Assembly: GCA_943787445.1 (NCBI GenBank)
Contig: CALSML010000028.1
Location: forward strand, 1 to 58,739
Direction of reading: 5' to 3'
Length of the DNA stretch: 58,739 nt
Source: an uncultured Alphaproteobacteria bacterium
GTDB taxonomy: Bacteria; Pseudomonadota; Alphaproteobacteria; UBA6615
This document shows positions 43,920-52,957 of the stretch, piece after piece (the stretch's first letter is position 1; each line of letters starts with the position of its first letter). The notes under the pieces were generated by a model. The model saw only the letters and a list, made by a program, of their open reading frames with translations. It searched no databases and was not told where the DNA came from. The position numbers were made by a program, and so were the translations under genes.

Positions 43920-44270
43920 ATGTTGACCGTCTATGGCCTGAAGAGTTGCGACACGACCCGCAAGTCCCTGAAGTGGCTGGAGCGACGTGAGGCTGCGCAC
44001 CGGTTTCTGGATGTGCGGGCGGATGGTGTGGACCATGACAAGCTGACCGAATGGGCGATGGAAGTGGGCTGGGAGGCGCTGCTCAATCGCGGCAGCACCA
44101 CCTGGCGCGGGCTCGATGAAATTATCCGCGAGAACGTCACCGAGGACATTGCCCTGCAGCTGATGGTCGACAATCCGACCTTGATCAAGCGTCCGGTGAT
44201 CGAAACCGGGGCCGGTGTGCTGGTCGGTTTCAAGACCGAACAGCAGCGGACGCTGGAAGATTTTCTGTAA
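43920..44270 (+). CDS. ArsC/Spx-family protein (YffB-like)
   Basis: 116 residues, thioredoxin-like ArsC fold: LTVYGLKSCDTTRKSLKWLERR with a single Cys in CDTTRKS (no CxxC), a WEALLNRGSTTWRGLDE helix, and NPTLIKRPVIETGAGVLVGF with the conserved cis-Pro and Arg. This matches YffB, the glutathione-dependent relative of arsenate reductase, rather than true ArsC or Spx. Its role is unknown; no arsenic-resistance genes are nearby. The stop codon lies in a small hairpin. Confidence 0.85.
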   Translation: MLTVYGLKSCDTTRKSLKWLERREAAHRFLDVRADGVDHDKLTEWAMEVGWEALLNRGSTTWRGLDEIIRENVTEDIALQLMVDNPTLIKRPVIETGAGVLVGFKTEQQRTLEDFL

Positions 44271-44291
44271 ACCCTGTATTTCTGGGGTTTA
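44268..44291 (+). terminator. Weak hairpin at the end of the ArsC-like gene
   Basis: TAAACCC and GGGTTTA are inverted around TGTATTTCTG, with the gene's TAA stop inside the first arm; GGGTTTTTG follows at 44296. It is a plausible but weak intrinsic terminator. Confidence 0.4.
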
Positions 44292-44386
44292 TGAGGGTTT
44301 TTGCCGTCGCGCTGCGGGTTGATCCCGTTTCGTTCACCGCAAAATTCCCGAGTCGTTTTTGGCCTAACCACTAGATTTGCGGTTTT

Positions 44387-44407
44387 GTGGCACAAAAGGG
44401 GCACAAA
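44387..44407 (+). repeat. Tandem GGCACAAA direct repeat (locus 1)
   Basis: GTGGCACAAA at 44387 and GGGGCACAAA at 44398 repeat with an 11-bp period. The same pair with the same period is at 57038-57058 next to the tRNA-Val. In integrative elements such direct repeats near attachment sites are often integrase arm sites. No tRNA or integrase is found here. Confidence 0.4.
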
Positions 44408-44475
44408 CATTAAAACCGAAGCTGATCCCGACTCGTAACAATCTGGCGAATCTCATCGATTCGGGTCCGGGCGCG

Positions 44476-44503
44476 TTGACTTAAATTCGTCAAAGTTTAC
44501 AAT
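44476..44503 (+). promoter_or_regulatory. Sigma-70-type promoter of nrdAB
   Basis: TTGACT (44476-44481) and TACAAT (44498-44503) are separated by 16 bases and lie 130 bases upstream of the nrdA start. The -35 region also forms the inverted repeat TTGAC-TTAAATTC-GTCAA. Both hexamers are one mismatch from consensus, the best promoter match I see in the window. Confidence 0.6.
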
Positions 44504-44530
44504 GTTCCTGTATTGTTCACGGTGACAGGC

Positions 44531-44577
44531 CTCCAACATTTAGTGTTTATTGAGCGTTAAGTCTCCAGATGTTGTGG
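44531..44577 (+). promoter_or_regulatory. Two NrdR-box-like sites spaced 31 bp
   Basis: Box 1 CTCCAACATTTAGTGT (44531-44546) and box 2 TCTCCAGATGTTGTGG (44562-44577) match the NrdR consensus ACACWATATATWGTGT at about 11 and 10 of 16 positions. Their start-to-start distance is 31 bp, i.e. a 15-bp spacer, the spacing known for NrdR tandem boxes. They lie just downstream of the -10 element, as expected for a repressor of ribonucleotide reductase. The nrdR gene itself is not in the window. Confidence 0.5.
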
Positions 44578-44632
44578 ATTTTAAGCGTTTTCCCTTCGGA
44601 AACTGCTCACAGGGTGTGGAGGACTTCGGTAT

Positions 44633-46657
44633 ATGTTTGGGAGGGGCTTGGTAATGGACGGTTCTGTTGGAGTTTCAGCTGTTAATGGCGCTGTGGACAA
44701 TTCGCGCAAAGCTATTGATACGGAAGATTTGGACGTGTTTGAAACAGTTGAAATGGAGCCGGAAACGGCTGACTCGGCCGAAATTGAGGCGGCTCGGGAT
44801 GTGGATAACGATCTGGTCGGCAAGGATGTCGAAACCGGAAATATTTATCAGACCGACCGTGTCCGCATTCAGATTGATCCGTCCCGGGATGAATTGCTGA
44901 CCGCCTTCGGCAAGGAAACCCTCGATGACCGGTATCTGCTGAACCACGAAAAGGGTGAGCCGCAGAAGCTGTTCGCGCGTGTTGCCTGTCATTACGCCGA
45001 TGATTCGGCTCATGCCCAGCGGATCTACGACTACATTTCCCAGCTCTGGTTCATGCCGGCCACGCCGGTCCTCTCCAATGGCGGCACCGAACGGGGCCTG
45101 CCGATTTCCTGCTTCCTCAATGAAGCTTCGGATTCCCTGGAGGGCATTGTTGATCTCTGGAACGAGAATGTCTGGCTGGCCTCTCGCGGTGGCGGCATCG
45201 GCAGCTATTGGGGCAACCTCCGTTCGATTGGCGAGCAGGTGGGGCACAATGGCAAAACATCGGGTGTGGTGCCGTTCATCCGGGTGATGGATTCCCTGAC
45301 GCTGGCGATCAGCCAGGGCTCGCTGCGCCGTGGTTCGGCGGCGGTCTATCTGCCGATCGATCATCCTGAGGTGGAAGAGTTTATCGAAATCCGTCGTCCG
45401 ACCGGTGGTGACCCGAATCGCAAGGCGCAGAACCTGCATCATGGTGTGCTGGTCACCGACGCTTTCATGCGGGCGGTCGAGGCCGATGAAGACTGGGCGC
45501 TGGTCAGCCCGAAGGACCGGGCACCGATTGCCACGGTCAAGGCACGGGCGCTGTGGATTCGTCTGCTGACGGCCCGTATCGAGACCGGCGAGCCCTATAT
45601 CGTCTATTCCGACACCGTGAACAGTCAGATTCCCGAGCATCAGAAGCTTGCGGGCCTGACGGTGAAGACTTCGAATCTGTGTTCCGAGATCACTCTTCCG
45701 ACCGGTCTGGATCATCTTGGCAATGACCGCACCGCCGTGTGCTGCCTGTCATCCCTGAATGTCGAAAACTTCACAGAGTGGAAGGATCATCCGACCTTCA
45801 TCGAGGATGTGATGCGCTTCCTCGACAATGTGCTGCAGGACTTCATCGACAATGCCGAGGATACCTTTGCCAAGGCCAAGTATTCCGCGGCGCGTGAGCG
45901 TTCAGTCGGTCTTGGGGTCATGGGCTTCCATTCCTTCCTGCAGGAGCAACGGGTGCCCTTCGAATCCGCCGTGGCGAAAGCCTGGAACAAGAAGATGTTC
46001 AAGCATATTCGTGAGCAGGCCGACGCCGCATCCGTAGTGCTGGCCGAAGAACGCGGCGCGTGTCTCGATGCCGCGGATTACGGAATCACGGAACGCTTCT
46101 CGAACAAGATGGCGATCGCGCCAACTGCCTCGATCTCGATCATTTGTGGGGGCGCATCACCGGGTATCGAGCCGATTGCGGCAAACAGCTTCACCCACAA
46201 GACTCTGTCAGGCTCGTTCAATGTGCGTTCGAAGGCCCTGAAGAAGCTTCTGGTCGAGAAGGGGCAGGACACGGATGAGGTCTGGTCCTCGATCACCACA
46301 GGTGAGGGTTCGGTCCAGCATCTCGATTTCCTGACCGATGACGAGAAGGATGTCTTCAAGACTGCCTTCGAGATCGACCAGCGCTGGGTCATCGATCTGG
46401 CGGCCGACCGTTCGGAACATATCTGTCAGTCCCAGTCCCTGAACGTGTTCCTGGCTGCCGATGTGGAGAAGCGCGATCTGCACCAGATTCACTTTCAGGC
46501 CTGGAAGAAGGGTGTGAAGAGCCTTTACTACTGCCGCTCGAAATCCCTGCAGCGTTCCGAGAGTGTTGGCGCGCTGGTGCCGGTGACGGGCGATGAAGAG
46601 GCAGACCGCGCCGCGGCGAGCCGCAATGATTATGAGGAATGTCTCGCCTGTCAGTAG
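44633..46657 (+). CDS. nrdA: Ribonucleoside-diphosphate reductase class Ia, alpha subunit
   Basis: 674 residues; makes deoxyribonucleotides with NrdB. Active-site residues are readable: Cys in GLPISCFLNEASDSLEG, the radical site NLCSE in KTSNLCSEITLP, its disulfide partner in TAVCCLSSLNVENF, the Tyr pair in VKSLYYCRS, and the C-terminal redox pair ECLACQ. The N-terminus has no ATP-cone; instead about 60 acidic residues (DLDVFETVEMEPETADSAE) precede the catalytic domain, so the classical dATP off-switch is absent. GGAGG lies eight bases before ATG 44633. It forms an operon with nrdB, behind the promoter and NrdR-like boxes. Confidence 0.94.
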   Translation: MFGRGLVMDGSVGVSAVNGAVDNSRKAIDTEDLDVFETVEMEPETADSAEIEAARDVDNDLVGKDVETGNIYQTDRVRIQIDPSRDELLTAFGKETLDDRYLLNHEKGEPQKLFARVACHYADDSAHAQRIYDYISQLWFMPATPVLSNGGTERGLPISCFLNEASDSLEGIVDLWNENVWLASRGGGIGSYWGNLRSIGEQVGHNGKTSGVVPFIRVMDSLTLAISQGSLRRGSAAVYLPIDHPEVEEFIEIRRPTGGDPNRKAQNLHHGVLVTDAFMRAVEADEDWALVSPKDRAPIATVKARALWIRLLTARIETGEPYIVYSDTVNSQIPEHQKLAGLTVKTSNLCSEITLPTGLDHLGNDRTAVCCLSSLNVENFTEWKDHPTFIEDVMRFLDNVLQDFIDNAEDTFAKAKYSAARERSVGLGVMGFHSFLQEQRVPFESAVAKAWNKKMFKHIREQADAASVVLAEERGACLDAADYGITERFSNKMAIAPTASISIICGGASPGIEPIAANSFTHKTLSGSFNVRSKALKKLLVEKGQDTDEVWSSITTGEGSVQHLDFLTDDEKDVFKTAFEIDQRWVIDLAADRSEHICQSQSLNVFLAADVEKRDLHQIHFQAWKKGVKSLYYCRSKSLQRSESVGALVPVTGDEEADRAAASRNDYEECLACQ

Positions 46658-46737
46658 GCTGACAGCGACAGATCAACGTGGTGCGCCCCGGGCCTATCGG
46701 TACCGGGGCGGCGCGTCAGAGGAAGAGGGAAATATCA

Positions 46738-47697
46738 ATGTCTTTGCTTGAAGAGCGCGTTCAGTACAAGCCGTTCAGCTATCCATGGGCCTATGACGCC
46801 TGGCTGATGCAGCAGCGTGTCCACTGGTTGCCCGAAGAGGTGCCGCTGGCCGATGACGTGAAGGACTGGCATCGCACACTCAACAATGCCGAGCGCAATC
46901 TGCTTACGCATATTTTCCGCTTCTTCACGCAAGCCGATGTGGAAGTGAACAACTGCTACATGAAGCACTACACCCAGGTGTTCAAACCCACCGAGGTGCA
47001 GATGATGCTGGCCGCCTTCTCGAATATCGAGACGGTGCATATCTCCGCCTATTCCCATCTGCTCGACACGATCGGCATGCCCGAGACCGAGTATTCGGCC
47101 TTCCTGAAGTACCAGCAGATGAAGGACAAATACGACTACATGCAGGAATTCGGGGTCGAGACCAACCGCGATATCGCCATGACGCTGGCGATGTTCGGCG
47201 CCTTTACCGAAGGGCTGCAGCTGTTTGCGTCCTTCGCGATCCTGATGAACTTCCCGCGTCACAACAAGATGAAGGGCATGGGCCAGATCGTGACCTGGTC
47301 GGTGCGTGACGAGAGTCTGCACACGGCCTCGATCATCAAGCTGTTCCGCACCTTCATCAGCGAGAACCCGGAAATCTGGGACGAGGAGTTCCAGCGTGAA
47401 CTCTATGTGGCCTGCGAAACCGTGCTCAATCACGAGGACGCCTTCATCGATCTGGCCTTCGAGATGGGTGGCCTGGAGGGCCTCGAGGGCAAGGAGGTGA
47501 AGCAGTACATCCGCTACATCGCCGATCGTCGTCTGTCCCAGCTCGGCCTGCAGCCGGTCTATCGGGTCGAGAAAAACCCGTTGCCCTGGATGGAAGAGAT
47601 GCTCAACGGTGTCGAACACGCCAATTTCTTCGAGAACCGCTCGACTGAGTATTCCAAAGCCGCCACCCAGGGCACCTGGGAAGAGGCTTTCGAGTAG
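46738..47697 (+). CDS. nrdB: Ribonucleoside-diphosphate reductase class Ia, beta subunit
   Basis: 319 residues, ferritin-like radical generator of class I reductase. Metal ligands and radical Tyr are placed by SNIETVHISAYSHLLDTIG (Glu, His three on, Tyr seven on from Glu, the E115/H118/Y122 pattern of E. coli), GAFTEGLQLFASF and VRDESLHTASIIKLF. The C-terminal tail NFFENRSTEYSKAATQGTWEEAFE is the part that docks on NrdA. The start at ATG 46738 follows GGAAGAGGGA, 80 bases after nrdA. A terminator ends the operon. Confidence 0.94.
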   Translation: MSLLEERVQYKPFSYPWAYDAWLMQQRVHWLPEEVPLADDVKDWHRTLNNAERNLLTHIFRFFTQADVEVNNCYMKHYTQVFKPTEVQMMLAAFSNIETVHISAYSHLLDTIGMPETEYSAFLKYQQMKDKYDYMQEFGVETNRDIAMTLAMFGAFTEGLQLFASFAILMNFPRHNKMKGMGQIVTWSVRDESLHTASIIKLFRTFISENPEIWDEEFQRELYVACETVLNHEDAFIDLAFEMGGLEGLEGKEVKQYIRYIADRRLSQLGLQPVYRVEKNPLPWMEEMLNGVEHANFFENRSTEYSKAATQGTWEEAFE

Positions 47698-47721
47698 ACG
47701 TTCCGACATTCTGCAAACGGG

Positions 47722-47758
47722 CGCGGCAACGGAGTTTCTCCCTTGCCGCGTTTTCGTT
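47722..47758 (+). terminator. Intrinsic terminator after nrdB
   Basis: CGCGGCAA (47722-47729) pairs with TTGCCGCG (47743-47750) over a 13-base loop and is followed by TTTTCGTTT. It lies 25 bases after the nrdB stop codon. Confidence 0.85.
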
Positions 47759-47781
47759 TGTACCCTGTATGATGGGTGCCC

Positions 47782-49548
47782 ATGACCACAGATCAAATCA
47801 TCATCTTCGCCGTGCTCGGCCTCTCGCTGGTCTTCTTTATGTGGGGGCGCTGGCGGTATGACGTGGTGGCCTTCACCGCGTTGATTGTCGCCGTAATCGG
47901 CGGTGTGGTGCCGACCGATGCGGCTTTTGCAGGCTTTGGGCATCCCGCCGTGATCACCGTGGCCGCGGTGCTGGTGATCAGCCGGACCCTGCAGGTCTCC
48001 GGGGTGATTTCGATCTTTGCCGATGCCGTGATCCGGTTTGCCAAGGGGCAGGGAGCACAGATGACGGCTCTGTCGGGCCTGGGCGCACTGCTCTCGGCCT
48101 TCATGAACAATGTGGGGGCGCTGGCACTGCTGATGCCACTGGCGCTGCGCCTGTCGGAACGGCCTTCGGCGGTGCTGATGCCGCTGTCCTTCGCCACCAT
48201 ACTTGGTGGTCTGGTCACGCTGATCGGAACGCCGCCCAATATCATCATCGCCACCTATCGCGCCGATGTGAGCGGCACGGCATTCGGCATGTTCGATTTT
48301 GCATTTGTCGGTCTGCCCATCGCGGCGGTGGGGCTGCTCTTCGTGCTGCTGATCGGTTGGCGGCTGATCCCCAGCGACCGGTCGAGCCGGCGGTCGGCCG
48401 AAGAGATGTTCGATCTAGACAGCTATGTGGTCGAGGCGCGGGTCAACGAGGACTCCAAATATGTTGGAAGGACCGTGCACGAACTGGAACTTCTCGATGA
48501 GGAGCGGACCATTGTTGTAGGTCTGCTGCGTGACGAGGCCCGGCGCCTGGTTCGGATTGCCAGTGAGTATCTGCGCGCCGGGGATGTGGTGCTGCTGCGC
48601 GTCGATCCGGCGACCATCGATGAGCTGGTGAAAAAGGCGGGCCTTACCCTGACCGGCACCGAACTCGCAAGCGATGAGAAGGTCCGGTCCGATCAGGTCG
48701 GGATCATCGAGGCGGTCGTCCAGCCCGGCGCACGCATCGAAGGACGCAGCGCGACCATGCTGCATTTGCGCCGTCATTTTGGGGTGGCATTGCTGGCGCT
48801 TGCCCGCGAAGGTCAGCCCATTCAGGAACGTATCGCGCATGTGCGCCTGCGCGCTGGGGATGTCCTGCTGCTGCAGGGGGAAGAGAGCGAACTGCCCGAT
48901 GCCGTCTCTGATATGGGCTGCCTGCCCCTGGCCACACGCAATCTAAACATCGGCCGGGGCGGCAAGGTGCTGATCCCGGTTCTGGTCTTTGCCGCCTCTG
49001 TCTTCGCCACCGTGTTCGGTCTGGCGCCGGTGCATATTTCCTTCGCCGGCGCGGTTGTGGCGCTGGTCCTGCTCGAACGAATTTCCCCGCGGGAAGCCTA
49101 TGCGACCATCGAGTGGCCGGTGATCGTGCTTCTGGGAGCCATGATTCCCCTCGGGGATGCCTTGCAGTCGACCGGCGGTACCCAGCTGATTGCCAACAGT
49201 ATCGTGGGTCTGGCCGGATCAATTCCGACCTTTGCCATTCTGGGTATCGTGCTGGTGGTGACCATGACCCTGTCGGATCTGATGAACAACGCGGCGACGG
49301 CGATTGTCATGGCGCCGATCTCGGTCGCCATTGCCGGCAGTCTGGGTCTAAATTCCGACCCGTTCCTGATGGCGGTCGCCATCGGCGCTTCCTGTGCCTT
49401 CCTCACACCCATCGGGCATCAGAACAACGTGCTGGTGATGGGGCCGGGGGGCTACAAGTTTGGCGATTACTGGCGCATGGGGCTGCCGCTCGAGATCATC
49501 ATTGTCGCGATTTCGATCCCGCTGATCATGTTCTTCTGGCCGGTCTAG
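47782..49548 (+). CDS. SLC13/DASS-family permease with two TrkA-C domains
   Basis: 588 residues in the inner membrane. Two transmembrane halves (helices from IIIFAVLGLSLVFFMWG to GLLFVLLIGWRLI, and from VLIPVLVFAASVFATVFG to the C-terminus) flank a cytoplasmic loop with two RCK_C/TrkA-C units (YVGRTVHELELLDEERTIVV to LLRVDPATI, and RIEGRSATMLHLRRHFGVAL to LLLQGEE). The SNNAT-like hairpins are FMNNVGALALLMPLA with TLIGTPPNIIIA, and DLMNNAATAIVMAPISVAIA with FLTPIGHQNNVLVMGPGG. The family moves di/tricarboxylates or sulfate with Na+. The start at ATG 47782 is preferred over GTG 47776. Confidence 0.88.
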   Translation: MTTDQIIIFAVLGLSLVFFMWGRWRYDVVAFTALIVAVIGGVVPTDAAFAGFGHPAVITVAAVLVISRTLQVSGVISIFADAVIRFAKGQGAQMTALSGLGALLSAFMNNVGALALLMPLALRLSERPSAVLMPLSFATILGGLVTLIGTPPNIIIATYRADVSGTAFGMFDFAFVGLPIAAVGLLFVLLIGWRLIPSDRSSRRSAEEMFDLDSYVVEARVNEDSKYVGRTVHELELLDEERTIVVGLLRDEARRLVRIASEYLRAGDVVLLRVDPATIDELVKKAGLTLTGTELASDEKVRSDQVGIIEAVVQPGARIEGRSATMLHLRRHFGVALLALAREGQPIQERIAHVRLRAGDVLLLQGEESELPDAVSDMGCLPLATRNLNIGRGGKVLIPVLVFAASVFATVFGLAPVHISFAGAVVALVLLERISPREAYATIEWPVIVLLGAMIPLGDALQSTGGTQLIANSIVGLAGSIPTFAILGIVLVVTMTLSDLMNNAATAIVMAPISVAIAGSLGLNSDPFLMAVAIGASCAFLTPIGHQNNVLVMGPGGYKFGDYWRMGLPLEIIIVAISIPLIMFFWPV

Positions 49549-49557
49549 GACCAGCGC

Positions 49558-50280
49558 ATGTGCGGTCGGTTCGGGCTATTCCACAGCTGGGCGGAGATGC
49601 ACGCTTCCTATTCCATGATTGGCCCGGCGCTCAATCTGATGCCGCGCTACAACATAGCGCCCACCCAGGCGGTGATCGCGGTGATCCGTGCCGCCAATGG
49701 AGCTGGCCGTGAGGCCACCGGGTTCCAGTGGGGCTTGGTTCCACCCTGGGCGAAGGACCCGGGGATCGGCGCGAAAATGACGAACGCCCGGTCCGAGACG
49801 GTCACCGAAAAGCCGTCCTTCAAGAACGCTTTCAAGCGCCGTCGCTGCCTGATCCCGGTGAGCGGATTTTTTGAATGGACCAGCACGGGGACCGGCCCAA
49901 AACAGCCGGTCTGGATCGCGCGGCCCGATGGAGACCTGATCACCTTTGGTGGATTGTGGGAGGTCTGGCACGGGCCGGACGGAGGCGAGTTGCAGACTTG
50001 CACCATCGTCACCACCACAGCGAATGACACCCTGAAGCAGTATCATCACCGGATGCCGGTGGTGTTGGCATCTGAGGCCTTTGATGTCTGGCTGGGCGAC
50101 GGCCAGGAGAGCCGGGCGGATCAGGACCGCGCAGCCAGCCTGATGACCCCCGCACCCGAGGAGACACTGGTGGTGCGTCCGGTCGGACCAGCGGTCAGCA
50201 ATGTTCGCAATGACGGCCCGGAACTTCTGGAGGAGGTTTCACCGACAGCGATGGCTCCCAAGCAGGGTGAGCTGTTTTAG
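49558..50280 (+). CDS. SOS-response-associated peptidase, HMCES/YedK family
   Basis: 240 residues. After Met removal Cys2 of MCGRFGLF becomes the N-terminal nucleophile that crosslinks to abasic sites in single-stranded DNA and shields them from error-prone repair. Other active residues are Asn76 in MTNARSETV, Glu106 in PVSGFFEW and His163 in YHHRMPVVL. The start at ATG 49558 is fixed by the obligatory Cys2. It begins 9 bases after the SLC13 stop, so it is perhaps cotranscribed with it. Its stop overlaps the stop of the convergent molybdenum hydroxylase gene. Confidence 0.93.
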   Translation: MCGRFGLFHSWAEMHASYSMIGPALNLMPRYNIAPTQAVIAVIRAANGAGREATGFQWGLVPPWAKDPGIGAKMTNARSETVTEKPSFKNAFKRRRCLIPVSGFFEWTSTGTGPKQPVWIARPDGDLITFGGLWEVWHGPDGGELQTCTIVTTTANDTLKQYHHRMPVVLASEAFDVWLGDGQESRADQDRAASLMTPAPEETLVVRPVGPAVSNVRNDGPELLEEVSPTAMAPKQGELF

Positions 50281-52607
50281 CCGGTCGCTGTCGCGTCGCG
50301 GAGCGCCTCCCACACCTTCAACGGCGTGCAAGGCGTGTCGATATGCTGGACGCCGAATTTCGACAGGGCATCGACAATGGCGTTGGTGCCCGCAGACAGG
50401 GAGCCGACTGTACCCGCTTCGCCCGCGCCCTTCACACCGAGAGGGTTGGTTGGGGTCGGGACCTCGTTCTCCTCAAACTGCACATTGCAGAAATTGTCGG
50501 CGCGGGGCATGCAGTAATCCATGAACGATCCTGCCAGAAGCTGGCCTGTTTCCGGGTCGTAGGTCTTGTCTTCCATCAGCACCTGGCCCATCCCCTGGGC
50601 GATGCCACCCATGATCTGACCGCGCACCAGCATCGGGTTGATGATCGTCCCCACGTCATCGACAACGCAGTAATTCACCATTTCCACCACACCCGTATCC
50701 GGGTCCACCTCGACCTCGCAGACATGGCAGCCATTGGGGAAATTACCGGTCTTTGAGTTGTAGGTGCCGGTTTCATATAGGCCGGGCTCCATGTCTTCGG
50801 GCAGGTTGTTGCTCTTGAAGGCGGCGACAGCGATCTCGTGGATATCGATTTCCTTGTCGGTGCCGGCGACGGTGAACTTGCCGTCGGCGAACTCGATATC
50901 GGCGTCCGAAGCCTCCAGCAGATAGGCTGCCAGCTTCCTGCCCTTGTCGATGATTTTACGGGCCGCAATTGTCATGGCGCTGCCGGTCATGATCGTTGAG
51001 CGGGAGCCGCCCGTGCCCATGCCGAAGGCGGATACGTCCGTGTCGCCCTGCAGAATATTTACCCGCTCGGGTTCGATCCCCAGGAGATCGTTGATGATCT
51101 GCCGCTGGATGGTGCCATGACCCTGGCCGTGGCTGATGGTCGAGGCTACGAAGGTCAGATCGCCGGTTGGATCGAAGCGGAACTCAGCCGTCTCTGTGGT
51201 GTTATCCGCCGCCCATTCCAGCGTGTTCGACATGCCGATGCCGCGCAGCTTGCCACGTGCTTCGGACTCCGTGCGCCGTTCGGGAAAACCTTGCCAGTCG
51301 GCCATCTCCATGGCCATGTCCATGTTCTTCTCGAACTCGCCGCAGTCGTAGGTGTAGGTCAGCGGCGTCTTGTAGGGCATGGCCTCGACGGGAATGATGT
51401 TCTTCCGCCGCAGTTCGGCTGGATCCATGCCCAGCTTGTCGGCTGCCAGTTCCACCATCCGTTCGATCATGAAGGAGGCTTCCGGTCGCCCTGCACCGCG
51501 ATAGGGCGAGGTGCAGTGGGTGTTGGTCAGCATGCCGGAGATTTCGACATAGGCGACCGGAGTCGTATACACGCCGATGGCGGTTCCGATATGGACCACG
51601 GGCGGGCTCGCTCCGCGATAGGACGGGAAAGCGCCCAGATTGCCCCAGCTGCGCACCTTGATGGCCTTGAAGATACCATCATTGTCGAAGGCCAGCGAGA
51701 CATCGACCATGTTGTCGCGGCCGTCATCATCGCTGAGATGGCTTTCCGACCGGTCGGCCACCCATTTCACCGGGCGGCCCACATGCTTGGATGCCCAGGG
51801 CATCAGTACCATTTCCGGATAGATCGAGCCGCGCAGGCCGTAACTGCCGCCGATATCGTCAGTAATCAGACGGATTCTGGATTCCGGGACCTTGAAGGAT
51901 TGGTCGGCGAGGCTCTTGCGAAAGAGCCAGGGCCGCTGGAACCCGCAGCGTAGGGTGTAGCGGCCATCATTGGGTGAGTATTCGCCGATCACGCCTCGGT
52001 TCTCCATGGCGTTGGCGGTGACCCGGTTGATCACCAGATGATGCGAAACAGTATGGTCGGCTTCTTCGAAGGCCTTGTCCGTGCCGTCCTTGTTGCCCGC
52101 CGTGTAGAGATAGGACTCGTTGTTCGGGCATTCGTCATAGAGCTGTGGTGCACCGTCCTGAAAGGCCTCCCGGCAGGAGGTCACGGCCGGCAGCACCTCG
52201 TAATCCACCTCGATCAGCTCGCTCGCGTCCCGCGCCTGGGTGTCCGTGTCGGCCACCACGAGGGCGATCGGGTAGCCGATATGCATCACCTTGCCGACAG
52301 CCAGCGCCGGGCGGTCCGGGATGAACATCTTGCCGCCGTTGCGGTGGCTGTAATCGCCCATGCAGGGTACGACTCCCATGCCGTCGGCGCGGTAGTCCGC
52401 GCCGGTGAAAACACCATGAACGCCGGGTGCGGCCTGGGCGGCAGAGGTGTCGATCGAGAGAATTTTCGCATGCGCATGAGGCGAACGCAGAATAACGGCC
52501 CAGAGCTGGCGGTCATAATTGATGTCGTCGAGGAAGCGGCCCTGACCGGTCAGCAGTCTCTGGTCTTCCAGGCGTGTCGGCGACTGACCAATTGAAAACT
52601 CACCCAT
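50277..52607 (-). CDS. Xanthine dehydrogenase/CoxL-family molybdenum hydroxylase large subunit (form II type), orphan paralogue
   Basis: 776 residues, same domain plan as the gene at 40662: IGQSPTRLEDQRLLTGQGRFLDD, SPYRGAGRPEASFMIERMVEL (form II signature), GTGGSRSTIMTGSAM and VKGAGEAGTVGSLSAGTNAI with the catalytic Glu. MCD-molybdenum cofactor and export are not expected, since no Tat signal is present. Neither FAD nor iron-sulfur partner subunits are adjacent. GGAG precedes ATG 52607. It marks the last core-type gene before the AT-richer right end; substrate unknown. Confidence 0.87.
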   Translation of the reverse strand: MGEFSIGQSPTRLEDQRLLTGQGRFLDDINYDRQLWAVILRSPHAHAKILSIDTSAAQAAPGVHGVFTGADYRADGMGVVPCMGDYSHRNGGKMFIPDRPALAVGKVMHIGYPIALVVADTDTQARDASELIEVDYEVLPAVTSCREAFQDGAPQLYDECPNNESYLYTAGNKDGTDKAFEEADHTVSHHLVINRVTANAMENRGVIGEYSPNDGRYTLRCGFQRPWLFRKSLADQSFKVPESRIRLITDDIGGSYGLRGSIYPEMVLMPWASKHVGRPVKWVADRSESHLSDDDGRDNMVDVSLAFDNDGIFKAIKVRSWGNLGAFPSYRGASPPVVHIGTAIGVYTTPVAYVEISGMLTNTHCTSPYRGAGRPEASFMIERMVELAADKLGMDPAELRRKNIIPVEAMPYKTPLTYTYDCGEFEKNMDMAMEMADWQGFPERRTESEARGKLRGIGMSNTLEWAADNTTETAEFRFDPTGDLTFVASTISHGQGHGTIQRQIINDLLGIEPERVNILQGDTDVSAFGMGTGGSRSTIMTGSAMTIAARKIIDKGRKLAAYLLEASDADIEFADGKFTVAGTDKEIDIHEIAVAAFKSNNLPEDMEPGLYETGTYNSKTGNFPNGCHVCEVEVDPDTGVVEMVNYCVVDDVGTIINPMLVRGQIMGGIAQGMGQVLMEDKTYDPETGQLLAGSFMDYCMPRADNFCNVQFEENEVPTPTNPLGVKGAGEAGTVGSLSAGTNAIVDALSKFGVQHIDTPCTPLKVWEALRDATATG

Positions 52608-52697
52608 GATACGTGCTCCGAATTTTTCGTGTTGCCGCTGCGACTGGGCTAAAATGTAACAGCGTGCATAGGTGCGTGGAAGATCGGGAGATTGAGC

Positions 52698-52949
52698 GTG
52701 CATAAACGGATACACATGGCGGTTCTTGTGCTCGGTGGCATGTTGCTTGGTGCGCCGATTGGCCATGCTCAGTCTGGCGGTGCAGTACCTCCGTTGAGCA
52801 ATGCTGAGGCGACACGGTTTTGTGCTCTGGCCCGGGAAAATTCCGATCAATTCAACTATCAACGCCTAATTCTTGCTGTTCGGGGATGCGAACAGGCAGG
52901 AAGTATTGATGACGCGACATTATTCTTTCTACTGTTGAGCCAGAAGTGA
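52698..52949 (+). CDS. Small secreted hypothetical protein
   Basis: 83 residues from GTG 52698, seven bases after GGGAG. A signal peptide is clear (KRIHMAVLVLGGMLLGAPIGHAQ). The mature part has two Cys (RFCALARENS and AVRGCEQAG), which could form one disulfide, and a short helical repeat-like region. I recognise no family. It is divergent from the molybdenum hydroxylase and opens the AT-richer accessory region. Confidence 0.55.
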   Translation: MHKRIHMAVLVLGGMLLGAPIGHAQSGGAVPPLSNAEATRFCALARENSDQFNYQRLILAVRGCEQAGSIDDATLFFLLLSQK

Positions 52950-52957
52950 CCAACAGC

